Source: Brachyspira innocens ATCC 29796 (GTDB lineage: Bacteria > Spirochaetota > Brachyspiria > Brachyspirales > Brachyspiraceae). From it: DNA of 58,388 bases. The stretch lies in assembly GCF_000384655.1 (NCBI RefSeq), contig NZ_ARQI01000112.1, positions 1 to 58,388 of the forward strand, in the 5' to 3' direction. The notes beneath the pieces were generated by a model. It did no database searches and was not told the DNA's origin. It saw only the letters and a list, made by a program, of their open reading frames with translations. Of this stretch, positions 36,603 to 46,090 are shown piece after piece (position 1 is the stretch's first letter; every line of letters starts with the position of its first letter). A program made the position numbers and the translations under genes.

Positions 36603-36789
36603 ATGAAAAAAATTATTTATAATGTTACTGCTCAATATAATTTATATATCTGCTTTTGCTGATACTACCGATATAACAAAGCATTTATTTTTTACTCTTG
36701 AAGGAAGTATTGACAAATACCCTATTACAATAAACATACATATTACAAATCCTGATAATATTACTAGAAATAATATGTTTAACTACTAA
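36603..36789 (+). pseudogene. Frameshifted remnant of a small secreted protein
   Basis: An ATG at 36603, with AAGGA upstream, opens a signal-peptide-like reading that stops after 19 codons. A second frame from 36622 continues MLLLNIIYISAFADTTDITK and runs to a stop at 36789. Removing one A from the seven-A run at 36606-36612 joins the frames into a good signal peptide followed by about 40 residues. I recognise no family. It may be a decayed gene, a phase-variable tract or a sequencing error. Confidence 0.55.
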
Positions 36790-36859
36790 CTTATTTTATA
36801 ATAAAATATATGATAGTCTTAAACTTTACTTTTATAGTTATTTTTTGTATAATAATATT

Positions 36860-37804
36860 ATGAAAGATTTAGATAGACTAAGACATATATTAAATGAACC
36901 TGTTACAATTAATAATTTAAATAGAATTAATGATTATTTTATACGCTATTTGTTTTCACATGTGGGTAATGAAAATATAGCTTTGAACTTTATTAATGCA
37001 GTATTTAAAGATTTAAACTTTGAAACTTTCAATAAAATAGATATACTTAATCCTTTTAACATAGCAGAAAACTATGATGAAAAAGAAAGTATTGTCGATA
37101 TAAAAGCTACTACAGAGACAGGTATAACTGTTTTAATAGAGATACAGTCAAGAGGAAATGAAGATTTTATAAAAAGAGCTTTATATTATTGGTCTTATAA
37201 TTATAGCTCTAGTTTAAATAGAGGCTCTTTTTATGATGAATTAAAGCCAACTGTAAGTATAAATATTACAAATTTTATATTAACTGATGAAGATAATGTT
37301 CATAGCTGCTATGTATTAAAAGAGTTAAATAATAATAAGATTCTAACTGATCATTGTCAATTACATTTCCTAGAGCTTCCAAAATTTAATTCAAAAAATA
37401 TTAATGAGATAGAAGGCTTTCATAAAGAGTTTATTTCTTGGGTAAAATTTTTTAAGGGGGAAGATATGTCTATTTTAATGAAAGAAAATACTATATTTGA
37501 AGAAGTAGAAAAGAAATGCCTAACTTTTGTTAATGATAGTCCAGTAATGGATAAATATAAAAAACGCGAAGTAGATACTTATTTTTTTGATAAGAGTATA
37601 GAATTAGACATGAAGAAGGCTAAAGAAGAAGGTATAAAAGAAGGTATAGAGAAAGGCATGGAACAAGGTATAGAGAAAGGCATAGAACAAGGTAAAAAAG
37701 AACAGCAAATATCTATAGCTAAAAGCTTCAAAAATGCAGGCATAGATATAAAAATTATAAGTGAAAATACAGGATTAAGTATAGAAGAAATAGAAAAATT
37801 ATAA
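36860..37804 (+). CDS. Rpn-family recombination-promoting nuclease
   Basis: 314-residue PD-(D/E)XK nuclease/transposase-like protein. The catalytic region shows SIVDIKATTETGITVLIEIQ (about residues 80-99; D, then E-x-Q). The C-terminal third holds a charged repeat of EGI-K/E-GIEKGMEQ type units and then a helix-turn-helix-like end (IISENTGLSIEEIEKL). The family promotes RecA-independent recombination. The ATG at 36860 is taken over a TTG five codons upstream. It lies next to a dispersed element and a gene remnant. Confidence 0.88.
   Translation: MKDLDRLRHILNEPVTINNLNRINDYFIRYLFSHVGNENIALNFINAVFKDLNFETFNKIDILNPFNIAENYDEKESIVDIKATTETGITVLIEIQSRGNEDFIKRALYYWSYNYSSSLNRGSFYDELKPTVSINITNFILTDEDNVHSCYVLKELNNNKILTDHCQLHFLELPKFNSKNINEIEGFHKEFISWVKFFKGEDMSILMKENTIFEEVEKKCLTFVNDSPVMDKYKKREVDTYFFDKSIELDMKKAKEEGIKEGIEKGMEQGIEKGIEQGKKEQQISIAKSFKNAGIDIKIISENTGLSIEEIEKL
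37627..37699 (+). repeat. Short in-frame tandem repeats in the Rpn gene
   Basis: Imperfect 12-base units of the type GGTATAGAGAAA and GGCATGGAACAA repeat about six times, encoding EGI/KGM/QGI repeats. Repeat number could change by slippage without shifting the frame. Confidence 0.75.
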
Positions 37805-37923
37805 TAAAAAATTTGTGAGTGCTTGATATTCGTAAGAATGTTAGTGTCTTTAACAAACAAGTTTTTTATAATTAAATAAATAATTTTTTATAAATCAAAA
37901 ACTTTTAACTATTAAAAATAAAG

Positions 37924-37957
37924 AGAGCTTTTATATACAACAATATATAAAAGCTCT
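37924..37957 (-). terminator. Intrinsic terminator of the glutathione peroxidase gene
   Basis: A perfect 14-bp stem (AGAGCTTTTATATA at 37924-37937 with its complement at 37944-37957) just past the stop codon at 37971. It can also end transcription from the Rpn gene on the plus strand, where AATTTTTATT follows. Confidence 0.8.
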
Positions 37958-37970
37958 TAATTTTTATTTA

Positions 37971-38453
37971 TTATTTTTTAAGAAGTTCGCCTACTATCTC
38001 ATCAAGCTCTTCAGGCTTTACCCTAGGATCATATCGTCCTACTATATTTCCTTGTCTGTCTATCAAAAATTTACCGAAGTTCCATCTTATTTTTTCAACG
38101 CCTTCTTCTGTTGGTTTTTCTGCTTTCAAATAAACAAATAAAGGATCCGCATTTTTACTATTCACTTTTACTTTATCAAATAGTTTGAAAGTAATACCAA
38201 ATTTTTCTTTTCTAAACTCGGCAATCTCTTCAATAGGTTCCTTTGCCTGACCTCCGAATTGATTGCAAGGAAAATCTAATATTTCAAAACCTTCTTTTTT
38301 ATATTTTTTATATAAGTCTTGCAATGCAGGGTATTGTTTTGTAAATCCGCATTTTGTGGCAGTATTTACTATTAATAAAACTTTGCCTTCGTATTTTTTT
38401 AATTTAACGTCCTTTCCTTCAGCATCTTTTACTGTGTAATCATATATACTCAT
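37971..38453 (-). CDS. Glutathione peroxidase family thiol peroxidase
   Basis: 160-residue cytoplasmic peroxidase. Active-site residues are C35 (NTATKCGFT, cysteine rather than selenocysteine), Q69 in FGGQ and the Trp of IRWNF. C63 in FPCNQF is conserved. It reduces hydroperoxides, in bacteria usually with thioredoxin. GGAGGA stands directly before the start. The neighbouring tpx gives two peroxidases side by side, useful for an anaerobe at the gut mucosa. Confidence 0.94.
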   Translation of the reverse strand: MSIYDYTVKDAEGKDVKLKKYEGKVLLIVNTATKCGFTKQYPALQDLYKKYKKEGFEILDFPCNQFGGQAKEPIEEIAEFRKEKFGITFKLFDKVKVNSKNADPLFVYLKAEKPTEEGVEKIRWNFGKFLIDRQGNIVGRYDPRVKPEELDEIVGELLKK

Positions 38454-38527
38454 AATTCCTCCGTATTTTATAAGTATTAATTTATATTATGAAATTATAA
38501 ATTAGTTTTTCTATATATGCAAATAAA

Positions 38528-38561
38528 AAGGCATACCCTATATAAAAATAGAATATGCCTT
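38528..38561 (-). terminator. Intrinsic terminator of tpx
   Basis: AAGGCATA (38528-38535) with TATGCCTT (38554-38561), followed on the minus strand by TTTTTATTT. It lies about 20 bases past the tpx stop. Confidence 0.82.
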
Positions 38562-38580
38562 GAAATACTCTAATTATAAA

Positions 38581-39078
38581 TTATAAAAGAGCTTTAGCAG
38601 CATTTAAAGCAGCATCATAATCTGGTTCATTAGTGATTTCTGGAACATATTGTACATATTTAACAACATTGTCTTTGTCAAGTACAAATACAGCACGAGT
38701 TAAAAGTTGTAATTCTTTTAATAAAGTACCGAATTTTCTTCCGAAATCTTTTTGATTGTAGTCAGAAGCTACGATATGAGAAGAAACATTAGCAGCACCG
38801 CACCATCTAGCTTGAGCAAATGGTAAGTCAACAGAAATTGTTACAACTGTTACTCCTTTAAGATTAGCAGCTTCTTTGTTGAATCTTTTAGTTTGCATAT
38901 CGCATACTGGTGTATCTAAAGATGGTACAGATGAAATGATTTTTACTGTATCACCAGCATCTTTTAAAGACCATGGGCTTAAATCTGTTTTTACTACTGT
39001 AAAGTCTAATGCTTTTGCTCCAACTGATAATTGAGCACCTTCTAAAGTTTGTGTAGCACCTTGAAATGTAACTGTCAT
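38581..39078 (-). CDS. tpx: Thiol peroxidase (Tpx, atypical 2-Cys peroxiredoxin)
   Basis: 165 residues, normal for Tpx. The peroxidatic cysteine is C59 in SLDTPVCDMQT and the resolving cysteine is C93 in ARWCGA. Thioredoxin is the expected reductant. AAGGAG precedes the ATG by seven bases. It is monocistronic with its own terminator. I could not recognise a convincing PerR box upstream. Confidence 0.96.
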   Translation of the reverse strand: MTVTFQGATQTLEGAQLSVGAKALDFTVVKTDLSPWSLKDAGDTVKIISSVPSLDTPVCDMQTKRFNKEAANLKGVTVVTISVDLPFAQARWCGAANVSSHIVASDYNQKDFGRKFGTLLKELQLLTRAVFVLDKDNVVKYVQYVPEITNEPDYDAALNAAKALL

Positions 39079-39187
39079 TTTTTACTCCTTCTATTATTAA
39101 TTTATCTTTGATAATAAAAATCAAATATAATTATTTAAGAAACTATATAATTATTAAAAAAAAAGTCAATAAAAAAAATGAATAATT

Positions 39188-39838
39188 TTATTTTTTAGGC
39201 ATTTCTAGGAGTTTAAGCCTAATTAAAAACTCTTTATTGTATTTTATTTTTATTTCAATGTTTTTTTTTGTGATAGGGTGAACAAAATTAATCTCTTTTG
39301 CTATCAATGCAAAGCCTTTCATTTTGTAAATACCTGCATTTTTTGAGTATATTTTATCGCCTATTATTGGGTGTCCTATGTATGAAAGATGTACACGTAT
39401 TTGATGGGTTCTGCCTGTTACTGGTTTAAGCTCAAGTAAAGTGTGTTCATTAAGTTTTTTTAATACTTTATAATAAGTGATGGCACTCTCTCCGCCTTCT
39501 TTTACTGAAAGAGGTATCCTTTTATTAGGATTTTTTTTGTCAATTCCTATGGATATATCTATTACTCCGCTATTATTTTTTAAATATCCTTCTACTATAG
39601 CATGATAAACTTTACTTATAGTTTTGTTTTTAAAAGATTCTTCAAAGTATTTTTTTGTCTCTTCATCTCTTGCAAGTATTACTATTCCAGAAGTGAATTT
39701 ATCTATTCTATGAACTAAATACAGATTATTAATATGATTATGTTCTTCTTTTATTTTTTTTATTAAATTATCGTCAACTTCTATTCCAGCCTCTTTATTT
39801 ACAGCAATAAAATAATCATCTTCATAAATAATATTCAT
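39188..39838 (-). CDS. RluA-family RNA pseudouridine synthase
   Basis: 216 residues. The catalytic motif HRIDKFTSG holds D46, and GRTHQIRVHLSYIGHPIIGD is split here as GRTHQIRVH and IGHPIIGD. There is no N-terminal S4 domain, so it is a short form like RluA or TruC. The target (rRNA or tRNA uridine) cannot be read from sequence. It lies 38 bases after the Maf gene on the same strand. Confidence 0.9.
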   Translation of the reverse strand: MNIIYEDDYFIAVNKEAGIEVDDNLIKKIKEEHNHINNLYLVHRIDKFTSGIVILARDEETKKYFEESFKNKTISKVYHAIVEGYLKNNSGVIDISIGIDKKNPNKRIPLSVKEGGESAITYYKVLKKLNEHTLLELKPVTGRTHQIRVHLSYIGHPIIGDKIYSKNAGIYKMKGFALIAKEINFVHPITKKNIEIKIKYNKEFLIRLKLLEMPKK

Positions 39839-39876
39839 TTTTGTTTCGCTTATAGTTTTTATTTATTGTAGTTAGT

Positions 39877-41607
39877 TTATCCTAATTTATTTATTATCAA
39901 AGATATTCTAGTCAAGAAATAATTAACATTTCTTAAACTCTCCATAAGAAGAAATATTAATTTTTCTTTTTTTTCTCTTTCGCCTCTTTCACACATTATA
40001 ATAGTAGTAGATAATATAGTTTTTAATATGCTTGCTTTATTTTGGTATTCTTTTATTGTATTTATAGTTTCATCGTATATACTGTCTATATTTTCTAAAT
40101 TTATATTATTGTATGTATCTGTGAGAATATTTCTAAACTCTTCTAATGTATTTTTTAATTTTTCATATGCTTTTTTTATATTTTCATTACTATCTTTTTT
40201 ATATATATTATTAGCTATATTTAATGCTTTTTGTCTTAAATTATTTTCAGAGAAATTATTTATATTTCCTTCTTCTATAGATTCTATTTTTACAGCTTCT
40301 TTGGTTATTCTTTTTATTTTCATTTTTTTATATTTATTTTTAAACTCATTAAAATATTCTATTTGGCTTTCAAATACAAACTCAGTAGGAGGATAATTAT
40401 CTATATTGGTATTATTTTTTATAGCATTAAAATAATATGATTCATAAGTTTTTAATTTATTTGTTTTATTGACCATATATTCATAAGATAAAGCATGTTT
40501 AATATGTCTTTCATAAAAAGGATAGCTGTTGTCAAAACCTATTAAAAGCACTTCATCTAAACCTATATAATATGCAAAATCTATCATAGCAGTAGCTACA
40601 GTATTTGAAGCCTTAAGAGATGATAATTTAGTAAAGTCTTGTATATATTCAATAAGTCCTAAATTTTCTATAGAAGTAAATCTTATAAGATTAGTTTTGC
40701 AGCATGTATTTTTAGGTATAATTTTATTGCAGGACATATCCATAACTAAATATGGAAAATGTGAGTTTTCATAAACAAAATCAAGAGAATTAAAAAAACC
40801 TCCGTCAACAGTAATAACAAAATCAGGTATTACGCCATGTTTACATAATACACTATAACTTGTATCAACACATATTATAAATAGATTTTCTCTATTTTCT
40901 TTTATATATTGTATGCTATGTTTTAATGTGGGACCTGGGCATATTAATAATGCTTTTAATCCTTTAAATGAATCTTTAAAAATTGAAATGTCTGAGGAAT
41001 CTTTTATATATTCGCTATTGAATATGATATTTTTTGTCCATATATTTTCAAAATACATATTAGTGAATATATTAGATACTTCTTTTTCCATTATATTAAG
41101 TATTTGAGTATATAGAGTATTGGCATTATCTTTTTCTTCTTTTGTTAGAGAAGGCAGAATCACTAGATTAACACCGTTTATACTTTTATAGTCTATAAGT
41201 TCATTAATATAATTTATAGAATCATCTTTGTGAATAAAAAATATATTTTCACTGTCTGGGCTATATATATTATAGTACGAATATTTAAATAATACAGTAT
41301 CTTCAACTACAGCAATAATTTTTAAAGTTTTGATAGTATTTTTATTGAAATAGTTATCAATATTTTCCATTAAGTATTTTAATATATATCCCAAACCGTA
41401 GCCGTACATTATAAGAAGGTTTTTATTTTTATTTATATTTTCCAAAGCTCTTTTACATTCATTATTAATATTATATTTACTGTGTACTAATCTTGAATTT
41501 TTTGATGCGGTTATAATGCCGTCTTTATTTTTTTCTATTTTGTATGAAGCGTCTGGATCGCCTGATATTTCTTTCATTAAAGCATGTAGTTTTAAAGATA
41601 TTTTCAT
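39877..41607 (-). CDS. Motility-associated Maf glycosyltransferase-like protein
   Basis: 576 residues with the MAF_flag10/DUF115 core: GLKALLICPGPTLKHSI, VDTSYSVLCKHGVIPD and FVITVDGG, followed by VLLIGFDNSYP. In flagellated bacteria Maf proteins add nonulosonic acids to flagellin, which fits a spirochaete with periplasmic flagella. The N- and C-terminal parts are helical and divergent. It is upstream of an RluA-type gene on the same strand and divergent from a CheY-like gene. The sugar donor is unknown. Confidence 0.82.
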   Translation of the reverse strand: MKISLKLHALMKEISGDPDASYKIEKNKDGIITASKNSRLVHSKYNINNECKRALENINKNKNLLIMYGYGLGYILKYLMENIDNYFNKNTIKTLKIIAVVEDTVLFKYSYYNIYSPDSENIFFIHKDDSINYINELIDYKSINGVNLVILPSLTKEEKDNANTLYTQILNIMEKEVSNIFTNMYFENIWTKNIIFNSEYIKDSSDISIFKDSFKGLKALLICPGPTLKHSIQYIKENRENLFIICVDTSYSVLCKHGVIPDFVITVDGGFFNSLDFVYENSHFPYLVMDMSCNKIIPKNTCCKTNLIRFTSIENLGLIEYIQDFTKLSSLKASNTVATAMIDFAYYIGLDEVLLIGFDNSYPFYERHIKHALSYEYMVNKTNKLKTYESYYFNAIKNNTNIDNYPPTEFVFESQIEYFNEFKNKYKKMKIKRITKEAVKIESIEEGNINNFSENNLRQKALNIANNIYKKDSNENIKKAYEKLKNTLEEFRNILTDTYNNINLENIDSIYDETINTIKEYQNKASILKTILSTTIIMCERGEREKKEKLIFLLMESLRNVNYFLTRISLIINKLG

Positions 41608-41738
41608 TTATCTATGATAACAAAAAAAATATAAAAATCAAATACATAATAATTTTTTTCTTTTTTTACAAAAAATTATTGACATTATTCATAATTTTTA
41701 TAAATTTACAATTATTAAATATTTAGGGGTATATGATT

Positions 41739-42164
41739 ATGAGCAGTTTGCCATTAGGAGTTAATAATAAAACAGGTAAGTCCTACAAAGTTATGGTTAT
41801 AGATGACTCTAGTACGATTCGCATAGCAGAGAAAAAAATTTTATTATCAGAACAGTTTGAAGTAGCAATGGAATCAGACGGGGCAATGGATGCATTAAAT
41901 AAATTGAGAGATGCCGCAGATAAACCAGATATAATAATGATAGATTTTGAAATGCCGCAGATGAATGGAATAGATTTACTTAAAAGAATAAGAGCTTTAA
42001 ATATAGATTCTAAAATAATTGTAGTAACATCTTATGCTAATAAGGGAGTATTAATGGAATTTTTAAAGCTTAAAGTAGATGGATATGTAGTAAAGCCTGT
42101 ACAGCGTCAGACAGTTATTGAACATTTAGCCAAAGTACTAGGAAGAGAAGATTATATAAAATAA
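41739..42164 (+). CDS. CheY-like single-domain response regulator
   Basis: 141 residues, receiver domain only. Acidic pocket D22-D23, phospho-acceptor D69 (MIDFEMPQMNG), switch Thr in VVTSY and the conserved Lys in VVKPVQ. I chose the ATG at 41739, eight bases after AGGGGT, over one two codons upstream. With no output domain it probably signals by protein contact. No histidine kinase is nearby. TTGACA at 41679 may be part of its promoter. Confidence 0.92.
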   Translation: MSSLPLGVNNKTGKSYKVMVIDDSSTIRIAEKKILLSEQFEVAMESDGAMDALNKLRDAADKPDIIMIDFEMPQMNGIDLLKRIRALNIDSKIIVVTSYANKGVLMEFLKLKVDGYVVKPVQRQTVIEHLAKVLGREDYIK

Positions 42165-42231
42165 ATTCATTTTATAATACATTTTGAACTAATTTTTCTA
42201 TAATTTAATAATTTTCTTCTATTATTATGGT

Positions 42232-42260
42232 TTGATTTTTATGTATTAAAATGGTATAAT
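42232..42260 (+). promoter_or_regulatory. Predicted promoter of gyrA with extended -10
   Basis: TTGATT (42232-42237), 17-bp spacer, and TATAAT (42255-42260) preceded by TGG, an extended -10 element. Confidence 0.6.
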
Positions 42261-42289
42261 ATACGATATTTTTTTAAGGATAGTAATAT

Positions 42290-44794
42290 ATGGCAGTAAA
42301 AAAAAATAAAACTGATAATTCTGAAGAAAGACAATATTCCACACTGACAAAAGATATATTAAAAAGAGTAGATCATATTTCAATAGAAAATGAGCTAAGA
42401 GAATCTTATTTAACTTATGCCATGAGCGTTATAGTATCCAGAGCATTGCCTGATGTAAGAGACGGACTTAAGCCAGTTCATAGAAGAATACTATATGCTA
42501 TGTATGATGCTAATCTTACTCATGACAAACCATATAAGAAGTCAGCAGCGACAGTAGGTGAAGTTTTGGCACGTTATCACCCGCATGGAGATGCTGCAGT
42601 TTACGGCACTATGGTAAGAATGGCACAGGATTTTTCTATGCGTTATTTACTTGTAGACGGACAGGGTAACTTCGGTTCTATAGATGATGACCCGCCTGCT
42701 GCTATGCGTTATACTGAAGCTAGAATGACTCGTTTTGCAGAAGAAATGCTCAATGATATAGAAAAAGAAACTGTTAAATTTGTTCCGAACTTTGATGATT
42801 CCAGAACTGAGCCTTCTGTACTTCCAGCTACAGTTCCTCAGCTTCTTGTAAATGGAAGTATGGGTATTGCTATTGGTATGGCCACTAATATGCCTACTCA
42901 CAATTTAAGAGAAGTAGTTAATGCTGTTGTTTATTATATAGATCATCAGGACGCTGAAATTAAAGACCTTATGCGTTATATACAAGGTCCTGATTTCCCT
43001 ACTGCTGGTATTATATACGGTAAAGAGGGTATTAAAGAGGCTTATACTACTGGTAAGGGAAGAATCAAATTAAGAGCAAGACTTGAAATAGAAGAAACAA
43101 AAAAAGACAGAGAGGCTATAGTAGTTAAAGAGCTTCCTTATGGAGTTGTAAAAACTACTCTTCATGAAAAAATAGCTGAATTAGTAAAACAAGGCAAAAT
43201 TGAAGGTGTAGCAGATATTAGAGATGAGTCTAGTAACAGAGCTGGTATTCGTCTTATAATAGAACTTAAAAAAGGCGTTGCTACTCAGATAGTATTAAAT
43301 CAGTTATTTAAGCATACTGATTTGGAAACTACTTTTGGTATAATAAATCTTGCTTTAGTTAATGGTGAGCCTAAAGTTTTAAACTTAAAAGAACTTATAA
43401 AATATTTTGTTGACCATAGGGTTGAAGTTATAACCAAAAGAACAGAATATGATTTGAATCAGGCTAGGGCTAAAGCTCATATATTAGAAGGTTTACTCAT
43501 AGCACAGGCTAATATTGAAGAGGTTATAAGAATAATAAGAGAAAGCGAAAATACTGATGCTGCAAGAACAACTCTTATGAACAGATTCAAACTTTCAGAA
43601 AAACAAGCTCAGGCCATACTTGACATGCCGCTTAAAAGATTAACTGCTTTAGAAAAATTAAAAATAGAACAGGAATTACAGCAGTTAAGAGAGTTTATAG
43701 CTTATTGTGAGGACTTGCTTGCACATCCAGAAAAGATACTTGCAGTTATTAAAGATGAGCTTAAAAAAATAGCAGAAAAATACGGCGATGACAGAAGAAG
43801 CGAAATAATAGGAAAAACTAATGATACAGAGATAGATGAAGAAGATTTGATACATGATGAAGATGTGGCTGTATCAATCACTACTCAGGGCTTTATTAAG
43901 AGAGTACCTGCTTCAAGCTATCGTACACAGGGCAGAGGTGGAGTAGGAGTTCAAGGCGGTAAATCGCAGGGCGAGCATTATATAGAACATTTATTCGTTG
44001 CTTCTACTAAAGATTATTTATTTATATTTACAGATAGAGGTAAGGCTTTCTGGATGAAAGTTCATGAAATACCTGCCTTAACTAAAATTTCTCAGGGAAA
44101 AAGTATTAAATTTATTCTTAATTTGGCACCAGAAGAGAAAATAACAAGCTACTTTACAGTATCCGAGTTTGACCCTAAACAGTCTATTATTATGGTTACA
44201 AAAATGGGTACTATAAAGAAAATGGAGTTAAAACATCTTGAAAATGCTAAAAAAAGAGGTGTGCTTGCTTTAACATTAGAAAATAATGATGAGCTTGTGG
44301 CTGTTTCTGCTGTTCAGACTGGAGATGACTTTATTATGACTACAGCTACTGGTCTTGCTTTGAGAATAACTGAAGAGAAAATCAGAAAGATGGGAAGGTC
44401 TGCTGCTGGAGTTAAAGGTATTTCTTTAGATGATGATGACATTTGTGTATCTGGAAATGCTATACATAAAGGTGAATCATTAATAGTTATTACAGAAAAT
44501 GGTATAGGTAAAAGACTTTCTTCTAAACAGTTTAATGTTAAAGGAAGAGGAGGCAAGGGTCAGATTTATATTAAACCAGATAATAAAACTGGTAAGGTTG
44601 TAAGCGTAAAAACAGTAGGCGATAAAGATGAGATAATGGTTGTTACTACTGATGATATGACTATAAAAATAAAGGCTGATTCTATACCAGAACTTGGAAG
44701 AAATGCTAAGGGTGTAAAAATTGTTAATATTTCTGACGGTGCTAAGGTTAGCGATTTAGCTGTTGTACCTTGTGATAATGAGGAGAAAAAGTAA
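42290..44794 (+). CDS. gyrA: DNA gyrase subunit A
   Basis: Breakage-reunion subunit that introduces negative supercoils; 834 residues. The catalytic Tyr is Y141 in AMRYTEARM. The quinolone-determining region reads [12 protein letters not shown]102 and G106 occupy the places of E. coli Ser83 and Asp87. The C-terminal beta-pinwheel contains the GyrA-box in the form QGRGGVG, with a variant second and sixth residue. AAGGA precedes the start. gyrB is not in this window. Confidence 0.96.
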   Translation: MAVKKNKTDNSEERQYSTLTKDILKRVDHISIENELRESYLTYAMSVIVSRALPDVRDGLKPVHRRILYAMYDANLTHDKPYKKSAATVGEVLARYHPHGDAAVYGTMVRMAQDFSMRYLLVDGQGNFGSIDDDPPAAMRYTEARMTRFAEEMLNDIEKETVKFVPNFDDSRTEPSVLPATVPQLLVNGSMGIAIGMATNMPTHNLREVVNAVVYYIDHQDAEIKDLMRYIQGPDFPTAGIIYGKEGIKEAYTTGKGRIKLRARLEIEETKKDREAIVVKELPYGVVKTTLHEKIAELVKQGKIEGVADIRDESSNRAGIRLIIELKKGVATQIVLNQLFKHTDLETTFGIINLALVNGEPKVLNLKELIKYFVDHRVEVITKRTEYDLNQARAKAHILEGLLIAQANIEEVIRIIRESENTDAARTTLMNRFKLSEKQAQAILDMPLKRLTALEKLKIEQELQQLREFIAYCEDLLAHPEKILAVIKDELKKIAEKYGDDRRSEIIGKTNDTEIDEEDLIHDEDVAVSITTQGFIKRVPASSYRTQGRGGVGVQGGKSQGEHYIEHLFVASTKDYLFIFTDRGKAFWMKVHEIPALTKISQGKSIKFILNLAPEEKITSYFTVSEFDPKQSIIMVTKMGTIKKMELKHLENAKKRGVLALTLENNDELVAVSAVQTGDDFIMTTATGLALRITEEKIRKMGRSAAGVKGISLDDDDICVSGNAIHKGESLIVITENGIGKRLSSKQFNVKGRGGKGQIYIKPDNKTGKVVSVKTVGDKDEIMVVTTDDMTIKIKADSIPELGRNAKGVKIVNISDGAKVSDLAVVPCDNEEKK

Positions 44795-44806
44795 GTAGTA
44801 AAAAAT

Positions 44807-44838
44807 AAAGCCTGTATTCATATAAGAATGCAGGCTTT
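44807..44838 (+). terminator. Intrinsic terminator of gyrA
   Basis: AAAGCCTGTATTC (44807-44819) with GAATGCAGGCTTT (44826-44838), one G-U pair, then TTTTATT. Confidence 0.92.
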
Positions 44839-45062
44839 TTTATTAAAAAAATTAATTATTTTTTATGAAGTTTTGTTATATTAAACATATAAAAGATATA
44901 TTGTTTAGAAATATTTGAAATAAGAGTTTTTTATTTTTTAATCTTCAATTTTATTATTATATTTTTTTCTGTATCTTTTTTCTTTTATTAGAAATGCAGA
45001 AAAATTACTTATTAAAAATATAAAAATATAGATAATGTTAATATAATATTAGAGGTTGTATT

Positions 45063-45413
45063 ATGGATAGAAAATTAGAATTACCTTATAAGGCGGAAAT
45101 ATTTATAAAGAGTAAATTTCTTAAAGCAGAAATAGTAGAATTAGAAAAAACTGATAATATTTTTAAAGTAGAACTTGATAATGAAATATTTATCACATTT
45201 GATGAAGATGGCAATTGGCTTTCTATAAACAGTGAAAAAAGACTTCCAGAGCATATTATTCCAGAAGTTGTAAAAGAAAAAATTGATAAATTAAAAAGAC
45301 TAGAAATAGAATATAAAAATGAAAATTTAGATATTAATGAGATAAGGCGAATCATTAATTCATATAGAGTAATACTAGATCATTATTTAGAGATGCATAT
45401 ATACAGCAGATAA
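45063..45413 (+). CDS. Small conserved hypothetical protein, PepSY-like
   Basis: 116 residues with no signal peptide. Its middle (ITFDEDGNWLSINSEKRLPE followed by HIIPEVVKEKI) resembles PepSY-like domains, in which a DGNW turn precedes an LP..I helix, but those are usually secreted. The remainder is charged and helical. It ends two bases from the stop of the convergent ABC gene with no visible terminator between. Confidence 0.7.
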   Translation: MDRKLELPYKAEIFIKSKFLKAEIVELEKTDNIFKVELDNEIFITFDEDGNWLSINSEKRLPEHIIPEVVKEKIDKLKRLEIEYKNENLDINEIRRIINSYRVILDHYLEMHIYSR

Positions 45414-45415
45414 TT

Positions 45416-46090
45416 TTATTTTAAGCATCTTACAATTTTACCATTAGACATTTCATAAACATTATTTGCATAAGCCGCAATATTATGAGCATGGGTAACC
45501 ATAATGATACTTGTTCCTTGTTTATTTATGGTTGTAAGTATTTCCATTAATGTTTTTGTAGTAGCAGGATCCAAGTCGCTTGTAGGTTCATCGGCTATTA
45601 GACATTTACATCCGTAGGCTAATGCTCTTAATATAGCTACCTTTTTCATTTCGCCGCCTGATAAATTAGCAGCTTTAGAGTTCATTTTATCTTTAAGAGA
45701 AAATAGTTCTATATTTTCTTTTGTCTGCTTAATTTTCTCTTCAGTAATTTTATGTTTAAAAGCTAGAGGCATTAATATATTATCTATAACACTTATAGTT
45801 GGTATGATAACAGGATATTGAAATATATATGAAAAATATTCTCTTCTAAAGCTGGCAAGCACATCTTCAGAAGCACCATTTAATTTGAAGGAGTCATAAT
45901 ATATAGTTCCGCTTGTAGGTTTGAGTATAGCACCTATAATGCTTAGTAATGTACTTTTACCGCTTCCAGTATGTCCCACAAAGCTGATAAAATCTCCCTG
46001 ATTAATGTCTAAACTAATATCTTCGCATGCATTAAATTGTGTAACGCCCAAAGGAAAAACTTTTGATATACTGATTATTTTTATGTTCAT
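45416..46090 (-). CDS. ABC transporter ATP-binding protein, LolD/MacB-like
   Basis: 224 residues. Walker A GHTGSGKST (~39-47), signature LSGGEMKK, Walker B CLIADEPTSDLD and the H-loop VTHAH. Its size and the FtsX-type partner upstream (4-base ATGA overlap) place it in the lipoprotein-release or peptide-export class. The signature has MKK in place of the usual QQR. Confidence 0.9.
   Translation of the reverse strand: MNIKIISISKVFPLGVTQFNACEDISLDINQGDFISFVGHTGSGKSTLLSIIGAILKPTSGTIYYDSFKLNGASEDVLASFRREYFSYIFQYPVIIPTISVIDNILMPLAFKHKITEEKIKQTKENIELFSLKDKMNSKAANLSGGEMKKVAILRALAYGCKCLIADEPTSDLDPATTKTLMEILTTINKQGTSIIMVTHAHNIAAYANNVYEMSNGKIVRCLK

Noticed and set aside
37627-37699. CRISPR-like array
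   Set aside because: The repeats are short, in frame and without spacers, and they encode part of a protein.
36860-37804. Insertion sequence transposase
   Set aside because: The Rpn-family protein is transposase-like in name only. No terminal inverted repeats or target duplications bound the gene, and the neighbouring element ends belong to the separate repeat family.
38454-38520. PerR-type box upstream of the peroxidase genes
   Set aside because: TTATATTATGAAATTATAAA is AT-rich and only roughly symmetrical, with wrong spacing for the consensus. Such sequence is common in this background.
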